64,000 nucleotides of DNA from Zingiber officinale (taxonomy: Eukaryota; Streptophyta; Magnoliopsida; Zingiberales; Zingiberaceae), in contig NC_056001.1 of assembly GCF_018446385.1 (NCBI RefSeq), positions 8,265,600-8,329,599 of the forward strand, in the 5' to 3' direction. Shown here piece after piece: positions 10,718 to 26,630 of this stretch. A program made the position numbers and the translations under genes. The number at the start of each line of letters is the position of its first letter. Position 1 is the first letter of the stretch. The notes under the pieces are model-generated. The model did no database searches and had not been told where the DNA came from. It worked only from the letters and a program-made list of their open reading frames with translations.

Positions 10718-13700
10718 TCATGCTCCAGAATGAGAGAGTGGTGATGTTGTGAACTGGCCATCTTTGTAAGTGTGGATAAACTGCTGTGGCAAGGGATGCT
10801 CTACCTACAATCATAAGGAAAATATTTGAAATACACGTACAAAACACATTGCTCAAGCCAGACTATATGATAACAGTACTATTGTGTGTGCTAAAAATCA
10901 ATTACAAATTGTTTGCAATCTCATTTATCTGCTTTTGATAGGTTTCAAAAGTGATTTGCAGCTGCATTTGCAGATGAAATGCTTCATCTAATTATATATA
11001 GAGGTGTCAAACTGATCGGCCCTAAGCCTACCCATGGTCCAGCTCAACATGGAACGCTATAGGTCACACCACAGTCTAAAGGAAATGCATCATGTCAGAC
11101 TATGTCCGACCCATGATGTTGGTTTGTACTAGGCACAGAGGTTGGAAGCCCGTGCCATGCCCCATCCAGCATAGGATCAGCCTGTGCACGGCCAAGATAT
11201 CAATTATTAATATTATATTTTTTATAAAAAAAATATTATTTAATAAAATATCATATTTAATGGTGGTTATTTTAGATTTTTAATTATTTTTTAAAAATAT
11301 TTTTTTAAAGAAAATGGGCTTGGTAGACTTGGGCTGAGCTAGGCCCAACATGACACCTGAGGGTCATTGCTTCAAGCTAGGTTGGGGGTTGGATCGTTTA
11401 GGCTTATGAAAATGGGATAGTTCATGCCTAGTCTAGCTCTCATTGCTGTGTCGGGCACCACCCACTAAAACTTCCATGTATGAGTTATATCATTCTACAC
11501 AATTAGCATCAAAGTATTCATATCCTGCTAGGAAACTATCGCTATGTTTGGTGAGGGGTAATCGGCCTTGTAATGTAATTTTGATTACGTTACAAGATTG
11601 ATTACTTTATTTGGTACAATTTTAAAAGTATAATGTAATGTAATCTGAATTACAAAAAGGTAATAAAATTTTATAATCTGAATTACAAAGCCAACAACCA
11701 ATTACATTCCAAGCTTAATTACATTATAAGCTTGATTACATTATCCTAACCAAACATAGCCTATATTTCAGTGCACATACTTGTATATTACATAGACATA
11801 CTAAATATAGAGGGATTGAGAAACTTAACCTGTAAACAAAACTTAGCTGGGATCAACATTGAGCTAAAACATATACCCAAAGCACGTATACAAGTTAGAA
11901 CACATGAGAAGTACACTAATATCAAATTATGAAACAAAATTATACGGCAGAGTAATTTTTTACATTGTAAATGGCTATTGATTTTAAGACTTGTCATGAT
12001 TACTGTATTTGTGTGAATTATGCCAGTGAGGGTGATGACTTAGATACAACCTATGAACTAAATGAATGACCTAAGACAAGAACTATTATCATGCTAATAT
12101 AGGCACAACTTTGCTAGGTAAGATCTCAAATAAATATCTAACACAGAATGGAATAAGAATTGAACAAAAATTGTGATTCTTCACTGAACTCCCACTGACA
12201 ACAACTATAACCAAGTTAAAAACACACCCTTACTGAAGAAAAGTGAAATACTGTCATACAGGGAAAACATAATATGACCAATATGTTTTTTACCTGAGAC
12301 GTCTTAGTTATTTATAAAATTTAGATGAAAGATACTATACAGTTATGTTCAAACCAACAAAATTTTGTTGCTTGAAATTGTATTGAAGTTCGATTTTCAA
12401 ACTTACAACCAAAATTCAACATAGAAAAAGGTAGTAAACTAGGGCAAAAGATAATGTGTTTCTCCTTACATTAAAATAACTCGAACATCAAGAAAACAAA
12501 GAAACTTACCCAGTCACTATTAGGACCTGCATCTGGGACCAACACATTAATATCACTTGACTTAGCAGTAGTTATAGAAGCCCCAAGTGAATCATTGCTC
12601 AGATATAATTGGCAGCCAGAAGTATTGTCTATCGATATAGTTGGTGCACAACTCTGGATACACGAGCATTGTTCAGAAAAGCAACAAGGTATCAACCCTA
12701 GTAAATTAGAAAACTAAACATAAGCACAGTCATGCATAATTAAGAAGTCTACTCAATTGGCTTCCAGCATATATGTGGGTATGCTGTTGTGTTTACCAAA
12801 ATATACAGGCAATCAATGATGGAATATTATGCACGAGTCTACGACATTATATTGGATATAACCCCTCAGAAAAGATGAATGTACACCTCTAATCTAGAAA
12901 CATGTATGATAAAATAATAAGCTTATCCAACACTCTTCAAGCTAGAACATAGATGTTATGCTTTAGTTCCTTATTTTCTGTTTGTTATTTTTATTCAGTT
13001 GAGTTTTCATTTTACATGGTTTTATTTATGTCTGATGAATCCTTCAATTTCAAATGCTCCATCTGACTATTTTGATCCAACCTACAATTTTCCAGAACTA
13101 ATTCCAATTCAATACAATTTTACTTCTGGAAATCTGAAAAAAGAAATACCTCACTTTGCTACACAAGAGATACTGTCATACCTGACATTGCACTTCAACA
13201 CCATTGCAGTTTACGATTTCAAAAGCAGCTACAACCTCCTAAATGACAAACATGAATCAAAAAAAATGAAAACACCATTTCTCCATTATTGTACTGATAC
13301 AAGCTGATTGGTGAAGTCAATCAGTCCAGGCACAAGAATATTTTTCACTAACCATGAACAGGACCCCCATTTTAGTGCATTTATCAACAGTTATGTTATT
13401 CACTTTTCCTGCATAACACAATCAGGTGCAAATAAATAAATAAATATAAAAGGACACTGTTATATTTCTGCATGTATAAATATTGCAAATTACACCAAAA
13501 CTGAAGATAAAAATGAAGAATTGCCTTTGACTTGTAATACTGAATCCTTGCACCCGTATATGTATACAGACTGCTTTGTGTCACAGTCTTCAATAATCAA
13601 GTTCTTATTTCCAATGTGATTTTCAACTGCCCATCTGCCCAAAGTATAGTTTTATACAATAATTTCCAACAAAAAAACGTTGAGCATAGAAAGACAGAGA

Positions 13701-16700
13701 AATTCAACACTGGTAAAGCTATTAAAGACATGAGAATTTTAGGAAGTTGAAGGTAGCCTCACTTGCGTCCCATTTGGAGCTCCAACTTGGGGGGCACTTT
13801 GGTGTTTGTAAAAGAACTGGCACAACCACCTTTTTCAGCTGAGGCTACTGCACCACTTCTATCAACACGGTTTTTAGTCTTCATATCATCTGTAACTTTT
13901 CTCAAGCCTATGAAATAGGGAACAAAATCAATACCTCTGACTATCACTAGGTTAAGAAAAAAGGAGGCAAAAGACTGAGAGTTTAAACAATGGACCTGCA
14001 GTTACTGATTTTCCTGAATTGATTTCTTCGAAGACAGCAGACATTCCTTCTCTAGGACGTGATTGTACAGTTTCTGCGGAAATAATAGGAGCTTTTGGTG
14101 GTGGTGGTGCACCAGGGGTGCTTGATGTAGGGGTGCTTGAAGAAGATGACGGCAATGTTGACACAGCTATGCCCCAAGCAGGACCCAGGGGGTAGAAGTT
14201 CTTTACATAGTCACACAAGCCAGGGAAATACAATTCCTTCATTGACTTTGCCCAATTTATATGTTCTGGTTCCTTATTCTTATATTCCACAAGAATCTAA
14301 ATATTCAAAAAAGGGATATTATTTCACTGTAAAATAAAGAAATTGATGAATAGAGATAAATAGCTAATGCCAAAATGATTGTAGTTTGATAAATTACTAA
14401 AAGCAAAGAAATTTCCTTCTCAAAAAAAAAACTAAGAAATTTGTAGTACTGTATTTGTTAAATTTATAAATTGTAGACTAATATATGGAAGCATGTGTTA
14501 AATTATAGCCTTATATTCTAGGAATTGATGAAGTTGAAGTAGGATACGAACTAACAAAAAAATATAAAAGTATGACTATTAAATTAATTTAATGTTTGGA
14601 CTTCAGAGAACTCTTTTTGCAGACTTTAACATACTGGATTTAGACAGATATGGGATAAAGAATTCATTGAAAGTGGCTAGGTCTATTAGTCACGCATAAT
14701 TGCCTGCTCCCCTTAGGACTGTTATGGCATACAAAAGCTAAGGCAGAGTGTGATAAGTTGGTGAGTCCATTGGATGTTCTCACGCATAGGATCTATAGGA
14801 ACAAATGGTTGTCTATTTTTCTATTTGCAAAAGGTATAACAGTTAATGGGCACCTTTGTCATTTCACTAAAATCTACTTTGATTGTCAAATATTGGGATT
14901 TCAACAGATTATGGAGATCAAGCTACTAATTTGACTATTAACAACCACATCTCTACATAGCATGAGTACTGATTCCATATAATAGGAAGTGATAGATATT
15001 ATGAAGCAAACCGAAATACTTCCCAATCATAGTAGATACTTAAAAATAATAAAGATATACACAATGAATGTAGAACTTCTATTGTCCATTTTTTTTAATA
15101 TAGAAAAGCCTGATGCCCAAATCTGACTGCTTTAGCTTATGACTTAGTCAAAGAAATTTTCCATCCCCTTCCAAACAATCTTCAACTATCCATTTTAACC
15201 ATAAACTGAAAAAAAAAACATTGTAATAAATGAATCCCTGATTCTTGATATACAAATTCCATGTCGCTGGTTTCTACATATATAACAAAGAGTAGCCCTG
15301 TGCTTACCTTATTGCTGTAGAATTCAGCCATTTGCCAGCTTTCTTCTAAATGTGCACTTGGCATTCTCATGCCTAGAAGTTGGCATTTTTGAGGATTGAA
15401 AGCAAATTAGTCAAGTATCATCTGTTGATAAATTAGTAAATATGCTGATGAGGGAAGGATTACTAATATACTAACCACAGTCCTTTCCTGTGTAACCTAT
15501 CCAAACCAGAGCTGTTAAACTATCAGCAACTGCTTTTAAATGGTTGAAATATTCAGATCGTTTCCCTTCGGTTAGGGAATTGGCTTTGGCAATCACATTA
15601 TTGAGTGGCCTCAAAAACTCTGCCGTACCAGCAACACCTGGATTCTGCAGGCATCAACTGAATTTATAAGATCCCTAGAAACATTAAGGAACTAGAAAGA
15701 TTACAGACATCACCTGCTTCTCAAGGAAAAAATATTTAACTAACTAATTGAAAATAAGGAATGTGAACAAATTACGGAAGTTAGCAAGAAATGAACCTGT
15801 TATTTTGACAGCTAAGTGCATTAAGTTTTGGAGCTAAATGTGGTAATAAGGTGATAGAAATAGCATTTTTGTATGCAGATATGAAAATCTATTGGTACAA
15901 TATGACTTTAGCTCCTATGTGGAAAGGATTTCCAAATGTATAACACTATAATTTATGTTCCCAGTCATTCCAAGCTGCAAAACTGAGTGGCCAAGAACCT
16001 TTTGCAACAGAAAAACATAGCAGATGTAAGACAAACACCAGTCAATAACTTCTTTAATCAACATTGGACGTACCTAATTTACTGTAGGTCATCAATGCAA
16101 ATGTACATTTGCAATCGTGTGAAATAATGTTAGGAACATTGTCTTAAACAATTCACAAAAAACGAAACAAATAGTCTGATACGTTGTTACATTTCAGCAA
16201 CCGTGCTTAATAAGCTTCCCTCAATGAATACAACCTGTTTCTCGATCAGCGGTGGGGGAAGCAAATGGAAGTATGTGGGGCCAATTAACCTTACAATAAA
16301 TTTTGATTTAAATGTAATCAGTTTTTTGAGATTTTTTTAACCAACATAAATGTATTATTTGACTCCATCTATCATCCATTCATTACTCAATTATCAAATC
16401 ACTGTTATTAAATTTGTCTGCAGAATCACACATTGAATTGGTTTAATATTCATTAAAATTGTTCACAGTATATCATTGCACACATTTTATCGGAAAATCA
16501 AAAAATTTGAAGAAAGGTGAACGGAAAATGGCAAGCGATCGGGACTCAGGATCTAGAAACGGGACTGGAGGAAGACCAACCTGGCAGCGCTTGGACTTGA
16601 CAATGAGCTGCTTAAGCACCGAGAACGCCTCCTCCATTACTTTCGTCGCGTCGAGAACCTCCCCGCCGATCTTACCCGCAGCCTCCAAAACCCGGCCCAA

Positions 16701-16859
16701 GGAATCCGAAACGAGATCGTCGAACGCTGAGATGGACGTATCCATGGCAGCGTCGTGGCAAATGCTTCTGGACGAGGCTGCGGGGGCGGGTGGCTCGGCG
16801 GAAAGCGCCTCCAGCCGCGCCACGGCTACCTCCAGCCTCGTCATTAGCTCTTCGTCCAT
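10718..16859 (-). CDS. CAP1: Adenylyl cyclase-associated protein (actin-binding CAP/Srv2)
   Basis: Ten minus-strand exons: 16581-16859, 15476-15644, 15308-15372, 13996-14296, 13763-13907, 13525-13634, 13353-13408, 13182-13238, 12510-12653 and 10718-10804. All join in frame to 470 residues, close to Arabidopsis CAP1. The N-terminal helical CAP domain starts MDEELMTRLEVAVARLEAL and includes GKRSEYFNHLKAV and EESWQMAEFYSNKV. A proline-rich patch (PGAPPPPKAP, about 232-241) and a WH2-like GLRKVTDDMKTKNR (from about 272) follow. The C-terminal CARP beta-helix includes KLELQMGRK, EIVNCNGVEVQCQ and SIDNTSGCQLYL. The protein recharges and recycles actin monomers in the cytosol. The intron after exon 6 uses a GC donor; every other donor is GT. 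The second copy at 49073-53284 repeats this gene. Confidence 0.93.
11000..11470. mobile_element. Possible hAT-like fragment inside CAP1 intron 9
   Basis: Begins TAGAGGTGTCAAACTGATCG and, read in reverse, the right edge begins TAGTGGGTGGTGCCCGACAC. This is reminiscent of plant hAT ends. The stretch also holds repeated GGCCC/GGGCT words. No matching 8-bp target duplication was found and no transposase is present. Confidence 0.3.
11541..11760. mobile_element. 220-bp MITE with terminal inverted repeats
   Basis: Starts GCTATGTTTGGTGAGG and ends CCTAACCAAACATAGC, so the two ends are inverted copies apart from one base. The interior is rich in TAATGTAAT and ATTACATTA words in opposite orientations, so most of the element can fold into a hairpin. 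Non-coding. It lies in the large last intron of CAP1. The target-site duplication is unclear. Confidence 0.8.
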
Positions 16860-17460
16860 ATTTGCTTCCTAGGGTTTGAGCCAACGATCGACCTCTGTCT
16901 CCTTGTTGCTTCCGCCGAGGCCGGAGCTTCCCCTGGCCGATCCGAATGAAGTGCGACGGTCAGCTCGCTGCTCGCGGTTCCCGGTTCGCAAGCAGACGGT
17001 TTCTTTGAGCACGAGTTTCGTTGCCGTGGCTTTCTTGGACCGAACTCGACCCGAGTTTTTCGGGTCATCGAAGATTTGCCCGAACCCGATATCGAACGTG
17101 CAGGAAATTTTACTAATTATATTTTTAACTTCATGAAATAATTGGAATTTAATGATCCGATTTAAACGGCAGAGTTGGGCATCATCCAATCAATTGATTT
17201 CGTTGGTTGCAATCGATAATACTTACCTCACGATGCATAAGTATTCAGCCTACGCCAGGAGAGAAGGTTGAATTAGTTAGTACAAGTAGAGTAATTAGGA
17301 TAGAATAAGAGTTTGAATTTTGATAAAGTCGTGTACAAAAAAATCTTCCTTTGTATTGATTAATTATAATTTTTCTATTTATTTTTTCACATATAATTAT
17401 GGAGTCGATCGTGTAAGACTGTTGGACTGACGGATTCTACCTTTTTTTGATATCATAAGT
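16860..17460. other. CAP1 5' flank
   Basis: The first 200 bp upstream of the CAP1 start are GC-rich and probably hold the 5' UTR and core promoter on the minus strand. The rest is AT-rich. The open frames here are compositional. Confidence 0.45.
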
Positions 17461-17472
17461 ACTCAACCTAGC

Positions 17473-18600
17473 ACCCTAGGGGTATGGTGTAGTGATAAGG
17501 TATTTAGGTTGTCATCCAGGTATCTACGATTCAATCCGTATTTACGATATATTTATAAGATTTTTTTCTCTAAATGGGACGCGCAACCAAAAGATACTGA
17601 GTTTTTTGGCCGCCCGCCGCGAATGCTTCCCGATTTACCCTGTTAGTTGGTGGAAAAATCCGTGGGATCGGGTCAGTCACCCTTAGGACTAGGTCTAACT
17701 GGATTTATCATAAGTACTCAACTAAGTCATTGGAGTATAGTGGTGAGTAATTTCGTGTGTTTCTGGGCTATGTTGCAGTGGTTTAGTTGTCATTCAGACA
17801 TCCACGATTAGATTCTCAGCTACGACATATCTGTAGGAATTTTCTTCTAAATGAGACGCGCAGCTAATGGATGTTAGGATCCTGGGTCGCCCCGACGAGC
17901 GCTTCCTGATTTACGCTTGTGGCTAGTGGAAAACTTCTGTAAGACCGGGCCGATCAACCCAAGTTTTCAATACGTGATCTAGTTAATCATTTTTACGGCA
18001 TATTTGTAGAAATTTTTCCTCCAAATGAGACTCGCAAACAAAGGATATTGGGCTTCTAGGCCGTCCGCCACGAGTGTGCTTCCTAATTTACCCTGATGGT
18101 CGGTAAAAAACTTGCATAGGTCGCCCTAGGTTTGACGATACCTGACTTGGTTAATCATTTTTTCATACATAACCCTTGGGGCTATGATGCAATGGAAGAA
18201 CGTCCAGTTCAGTTGTCACCTAGATACCTATGGTTCAAGTTATAGCTATGGTACATTTGTAGAATTTTTTTTCTCCAAATGGAATGTGCAACCAAGGGAT
18301 ACTAGGTTTCTGGATCATCCTCCACGAGTGTTTCCTAATTTACCCTAGTGAATGATAAGAAACTTTCGCATGGCCAAGCCGATCGTCACAGAATCGATGA
18401 TATCTTACTTAGTTAATCATAAGTACATCATAAATCCACCCAACAATGGTATAATGATGAGATCTTTTTGATATTTGGAAAATAAATCTTAACTTCAAGG
18501 CAGTATAAAGAAGAATACTAATGATTTACATGGCCATCTATGAGTGTTTATCGATTTATTTATGTTGGTCGATCAGTCATTTTTAAATTTAATGGATCAA
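17473..18600 (+). repeat. Tandem block of tRNA-derived SINE-like units
   Basis: Four to five diverged units of about 170-260 bp, starting near 17473, 17722, 17994 (5' truncated), 18171 and 18430 (degenerate). Full units begin like a tRNA gene, with an A-box-like GGTGTAGTGATAAGG or GCTATGATGCAATGG and a B-box-like CGATTCAATCC or GGTTCAAGTTA. All share a body of the form CCAAATGRGAYGCGCAACCAA, then GCTTCCTGATTTACCC, then GGTGGAAAACTT, and end TTAATCATAAGTAC. They cannot fold as tRNAs. Related partial units lie at 33.8-34.1 kb, 47.1 kb and 48.8 kb. Confidence 0.65.
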
Positions 18601-19329
18601 ATAACTAAATATCTAAATTATTAATAATAATAATAATAATGTTGAGTGTCTGGTTAAGACTCATCAGCACTTCGTCAGTTTATCTCAACCCTGATAGAAA
18701 ATATTTATTAACGATTAATTAGATCATAAAAATTAAATACTTATTATAAATAAAATAAAAAATAAATACATTCGGGGACAATCGATCTCGAAGGAATCCG
18801 ATAATTTTTTCTTTTTACAAAAGGGGGAAAAAAAATAATAACACGAGTTATATTAGCTGACAGTGTTTTATTTGAATACGCAATACCACTCTCATCAATA
18901 TTTGAGGAAACGATTTGCATGCGTATATATATGGCTTCTATATAAAATCTCTTACCTTGTACTGCGCGCTCTAGTTTTCCATGAATTGTGATTAAAGCAT
19001 GTGCTCGATGTTTATTCAAAATACGACCTAATGGTCGACAAGTTGTGAGAATCAATAATTTGTATATTTAAAATGCATAAATATATATATTTTTTACATT
19101 TCGGTCCTGTTTATCACGTTTGACCCCAAAATACCGGCAGTCATTTTCATTTATAATGGACAAATTAAAGAGAGGCAGAGTATACATAAGACACGCCTCG
19201 ATGACAAGTACGTCTGTCCACCGGTTTCACATCGAAGAAAACTTAAAACAAAAAACAAAAAAAGTTCATTTTCGTAATTTTAATATCCAACAGAGACTTT
19301 TTAGACGTATGCGTCAAATTACTTTGGCG
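18601..19329. other. Intergenic, nothing recognised
   Basis: AT-rich spacer with a short (AAT)n run near 18624-18641. The open frames at 18744-19055 and 19120-19353 show no known domain. Confidence 0.45.
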
Positions 19330-19337
19330 CACGTGCG
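19330..19337 (+). promoter_or_regulatory. G-box overlapping a BRRE-type motif upstream of DWF4
   Basis: CACGTG (19330-19335) overlaps CGTGCG (19332-19337). CGTG(T/C)G is the brassinosteroid-response element bound by BZR1, known to repress DWF4 and CPD in Arabidopsis. It lies about 1.7 kb upstream of the DWF4 start and shares the 11-mer ACGTGCGGCCA with the site at 19641. Function here is inferred. Confidence 0.35.
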
Positions 19338-19641
19338 GCCACGTAGAGACTAGTTCCATCGGGGGGCGTGCACACGTTGCCACTTGTGATCTCCCACAGC
19401 GCTAGCGTCCAAAAAAAGATTTTAAAAAATAATAAAGTAATTAAAATACTCGATTTGTCCTTCTGTTTTTTGTTTTGTTTTAATAAAAAATCTTCTTAAA
19501 TTCAATTCGTCCAACGTGAAAAATTCCAAAGTTGATTAAGCCCGATCAATTAATCTATTTTACTATACGTGGATTTATTCACCAAACAAAATTGATTAAG
19601 GCATGATGGTACAACCCCAATCAAACATGAAGAAGACCCGA

Positions 19642-19647
19642 CGTGCG
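19642..19647 (+). promoter_or_regulatory. Second BRRE-type motif (CGTGCG) upstream of DWF4
   Basis: Embedded in the same 11-mer ACGTGCGGCCA as the site about 310 bp further upstream, and about 1.4 kb before the DWF4 start. Binding is inferred from the known consensus only. Confidence 0.3.
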
Positions 19648-19649
19648 GC

Positions 19650-23103
<3,454 letters not shown>

Positions 23104-23740
23104 CTTTGGGTATCAACACTTCGGGCTCAATGAAGGTCAGTGATACATGTACAGTCCACATGAATTATATGCATACGGAAGATAAATGGCTAATTACTTT
23201 GCTGTGATTAAGAATTGTAATGGTTTCACTGTACTTTTTGGAATTTAACTTTTCTCATAATATTTTTTCTTTTCAGAATTATGAAATTGTTTGAATAATA
23301 TTCAAAATTCCGATAATATAAACATGATTCAAAGGCTACATGATTAAATAAACGATTATATTTGAGCTTAAAATAATTTTACAGCCTTATAAATTTTAAC
23401 TAGAAGTGTTTATTATTATTATTTTTTTAGAAAATATATAAAGAAATTAAGAGGACCAATAACATGTAATAATACTCATTCAATAAAATCTGAATCATAT
23501 AATTAAAAGTGTTAAGTATTTTTTTTAAACTCAAACAGAAGTGTCATTAATATTTTCTACTAAAAATGTTTGATGATTTTAAAGGATTTAAAATCTAGAA
23601 AAAAATATAAATAAATATACTCATCAAATATTTTTAATAAAATTATTTAATGGTCATAAAAAAATTATCTTCATAGTAAAAAAAATTGAATTTGGAAGAT
23701 GGGTAGGTATAAAGTTTCACAATGAGTGCCATCAATTTTA

Positions 23741-23743
<3 letters not shown>
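23104..23743. other. DWF4 3' flank
   Basis: AT-rich DNA with no recognised gene. It holds the presumed 3' UTR and polyadenylation region. Two of the length differences from the second copy lie here, in T and A homopolymers near 23424-23434. Confidence 0.45.
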
Positions 23744-23793
<50 letters not shown>

Positions 23794-23816
23794 TTCACTA
23801 GAAAGTGCTACATCAA

Positions 23817-23872
<56 letters not shown>
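23744..23872. repeat. Paired (AT)n microsatellites
   Basis: Two AT dinucleotide runs (23744-23789 and 23822-23872) separated by about 32 bp. The separator is a diverged copy of the unit AAAGTTTCACAATGAGTGCC that precedes the first run at 23711. In the second genomic copy (60213-60250) this separator matches the first unit almost exactly. Confidence 0.9.
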
Positions 23873-23876
<4 letters not shown>

Positions 23877-24298
23877 ATATGTGTAATATAATATATGAAT
23901 ATATGTAAATTAGTACTCCAGATTTATAAATTAGATTTGATAAAGGTACTTCAAACTTATACAGTAATACAATACAAGAACGACAATCGAGAATGAATTT
24001 TCACTCATACAAATTTAATTTAATATTTTATATTATATATTAAACTATAAGAATAAATACTATACTCTTGAAAGGTATGTTGGCCCAAAGTAGTTATATA
24101 ATCTTTTCAACTTACAATATTGTTAATTTTAAGATGTGATATTAAAGAAATACATGAGAGTACATATTTTTTAAATAAAAAAATAATTAAAAAATTTATT
24201 AATAAATCTTAAATTTATTTTTAGTGTGAAAAGAAAAAAAATAGACATTAACTTAATTTACTCGATGAAATAATCAGCAGTTTAGTTTCTTATCCGTC

Positions 24299-24496
24299 TT
24301 AGAGTATCTACAACGTTATTAACGCGTGACACGTTAATGGTAATATATTATTATATATATATAATTTTGTAGCACTGTAGCCATTTTAACGCGTTCAATT
24401 CGTTGAACGTGTTAATGCTACAGTACGTAAACAGTACAGCTATATAATGTTACAGTACGTGAACAGTACAACCACGTAGATATTAACGCTAAAACT
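24299..24496. mobile_element. Possible Harbinger-related MITE next to the larger element
   Basis: Starts GAGTATCTACAACG just after TTA, like the end of the neighbouring Harbinger element (GAGCATCTACAACG). It contains repeated TACAGTACGT words and ends AT the next element. The right terminus is not clear. Confidence 0.35.
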
Positions 24497-24985
24497 TTAA
24501 GAGCATCTACAACGCGGCATTAAACGCCGCGTTATAATGCTACTGTGTATTAACGTCGCGTTGCAGGATGCCAACGTGGCGTTCAAAAGCTTGAACGCGT
24601 TCAAGTGTTCGTGGGGTGGGCCAGGACGGGCCCACCCCATGTGCAAAATTTTTTTTACCAACGGCACATACAACAGCATGTTAACCTTTTTTTTTTTTTT
24701 TTTTTTACCAATGACACATGCAACGGTTTTTTTAAATATAAGTTTTTAAATAATAATTTTTTTAAATAACAGATTTACATTTTTAAATTAAAAATTAAAT
24801 AACGGCTAGTTATTTAACGGTTACATTTTAACGGTTAGTTAACGGCTAGTTTGAAATTTTGACTATAAATATCAATCCATATGTGCACATATTTTCATTC
24901 CCACTCACTACTCTTTCAATTTTATTCTCTAAATTCTCTCCCCATCTATTTTTTCAAGTTCCTACCATCTTATTTTCTATCCGAA

Positions 24986-26247
24986 ATGGATGAAAATAAT
25001 AGGGCATTTTTTACAAATTTCTTGAATTCTACAAACATGTCGCAAGAATATTCATCTTCCCAAAATCCACAAATTCCACCAAATTATCAATACCCACATT
25101 TCCCAATATGCCGTTTCCTCTACAAAATCTTCAAAATGTCCAAGGTTTTGAAAATTATATGCATCATCTGAATTATGCCCCTCGAGGTCCATATCAACCG
25201 CTTCCAGCCGAATATTGGCAAAACATGAGCCATCCATATTTCACGTCGTCGGTTGTTCATGGATATGAAATCCCGCACACAACTGGTATGTCTTTCACTC
25301 ATTCGATGTCGAATGAACCTACAACTCCGACTTTTGTCTCAGAGACTCAATTTTCCGACCGTGAATCCCTAATTGAGGTGGTCAATTTAGAAAAGACGGT
25401 TTCAAATGCTGAGAGTACAAGAAAGCGTTCAAGTTGGACAAAGGTTGAAGACGAGGTCTTAGCGAGAAGTTTTGTCACTATCAGTGATGATCCAATAATC
25501 GACAATGATCAAAAGGCGGATGCTTTTTGGGGATGGGTTGCAAGCTACTACAATGAGAATCTTCCTTTAGGTGCAAACACCAGAAGTGCAAATGTTATAC
25601 GGTCACATTGGCACAATACAATCCAAAAGAAGGTATATTGATTCAACGCAAATTACAATAGTATTTATAGTTCATATCGAAGTGGTTACAATGATGAAGA
25701 TATATTGAGGTTTGCGTACGAAAAATATCTATCCGAAAACAATGGTGTTGCTTTCAATCTCGAACATGTGTGGAGAATTGTCAAAGATCGTCCAATGTTT
25801 ACTCCACAGTCCGCTGATCACTTTGTGGCCACAAAGAAGACGAGGACCTCAGAGTCGGGAGCAAGCGACACCTCCTCCAACCAAGATGTGAGTATAGACC
25901 TGGATTATGAAGATACTCGTCCAATGGGGCAAAAGGCAGCAAAAAGAAAGGGAAAAGACAAAGTAAAATCGACCATGGAGGATCTGACAGTAAACTACAA
26001 CAATATTATCACAAAGTTCACTGAGTACACAAGCGTGAATAAGTCCGAAGTCGATTTGAAACAAAAACAACTCGAAGTAGAGGAGATTAAGGCAAAAGCT
26101 GCATTGTCCAAATCTAAAGCTAAGAATCGTCGCTTGAAGTTGAAGGAGTACGAAATATTGAACAAAGACACCTCGTAGATGACAAAGGAGCAGCTTATCA
26201 TACATGAATGCCTATGCAAGGATATTAGGTCAAGATGGAATATCTGA
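24986..26247 (+). pseudogene. Harbinger ORF1 (Myb/SANT-like DNA-binding protein), broken
   Basis: Begins MDENNRAFFTNFLNSTN. A one-base frameshift near 25103 moves the frame into the MPFPLQNLQNVQGFENY segment. The Myb/SANT-like domain reads WTKVEDEVLARSFVTISDDP through RSHWHNTIQKK (about 25435-25635). Two in-frame stops follow: TGA at 25639-25641 (a CGA codon in relatives, I believe) and TAG at 26176-26178 (formerly CAG). Beyond the second the frame continues MTKEQLIIHECLCKDI to the natural TGA at 26245. A lysine-rich coiled segment precedes the end (KQKQLEVEEIKAKAALSKSK). This protein normally acts with the transposase to bind element ends. The second copy at 61414-62675 shares all these lesions. 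Confidence 0.8.
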
Positions 26248-26630
26248 ATTGTTTACTTAACGTTCATTTTCTAGTATTATTATATTTTCGAGTGATTGTA
26301 ATTTTTAATTATTGTATTTGTCATTTCGATTAATGTGATTTTTAATTATTATAATATTGTAAAATAGTCGTTATAAATAAGTCGTTGGAAACTAGCTGTT
26401 ACAACTAGCAGTTGCAAACTAGCTGTTACATCTAGCCATTGCAAACTAGGCGTTACAACTAGCCGTTGAAAACTTACCGTTGCAAATTAGCCGTTGCAAC
26501 GCGACGTTGCATACTAGTCATTGCAAACTAGCCGTTGCATGAGAAAAACAATATATATATACCATCATACCATTTCTCAAACACATATACTAAAACATGT
26601 TTCCTCTAAAATTTTTTGTCTCATTCTACA

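Noticed and set aside
17480-17560. Possible tRNA gene
   Set aside because: A and B box-like motifs exist but no cloverleaf can be drawn; the repeat context indicates a SINE head.
23726-23908. 60-residue Ile-Tyr repeat frame
   Set aside because: Translation of (AT)n microsatellites.
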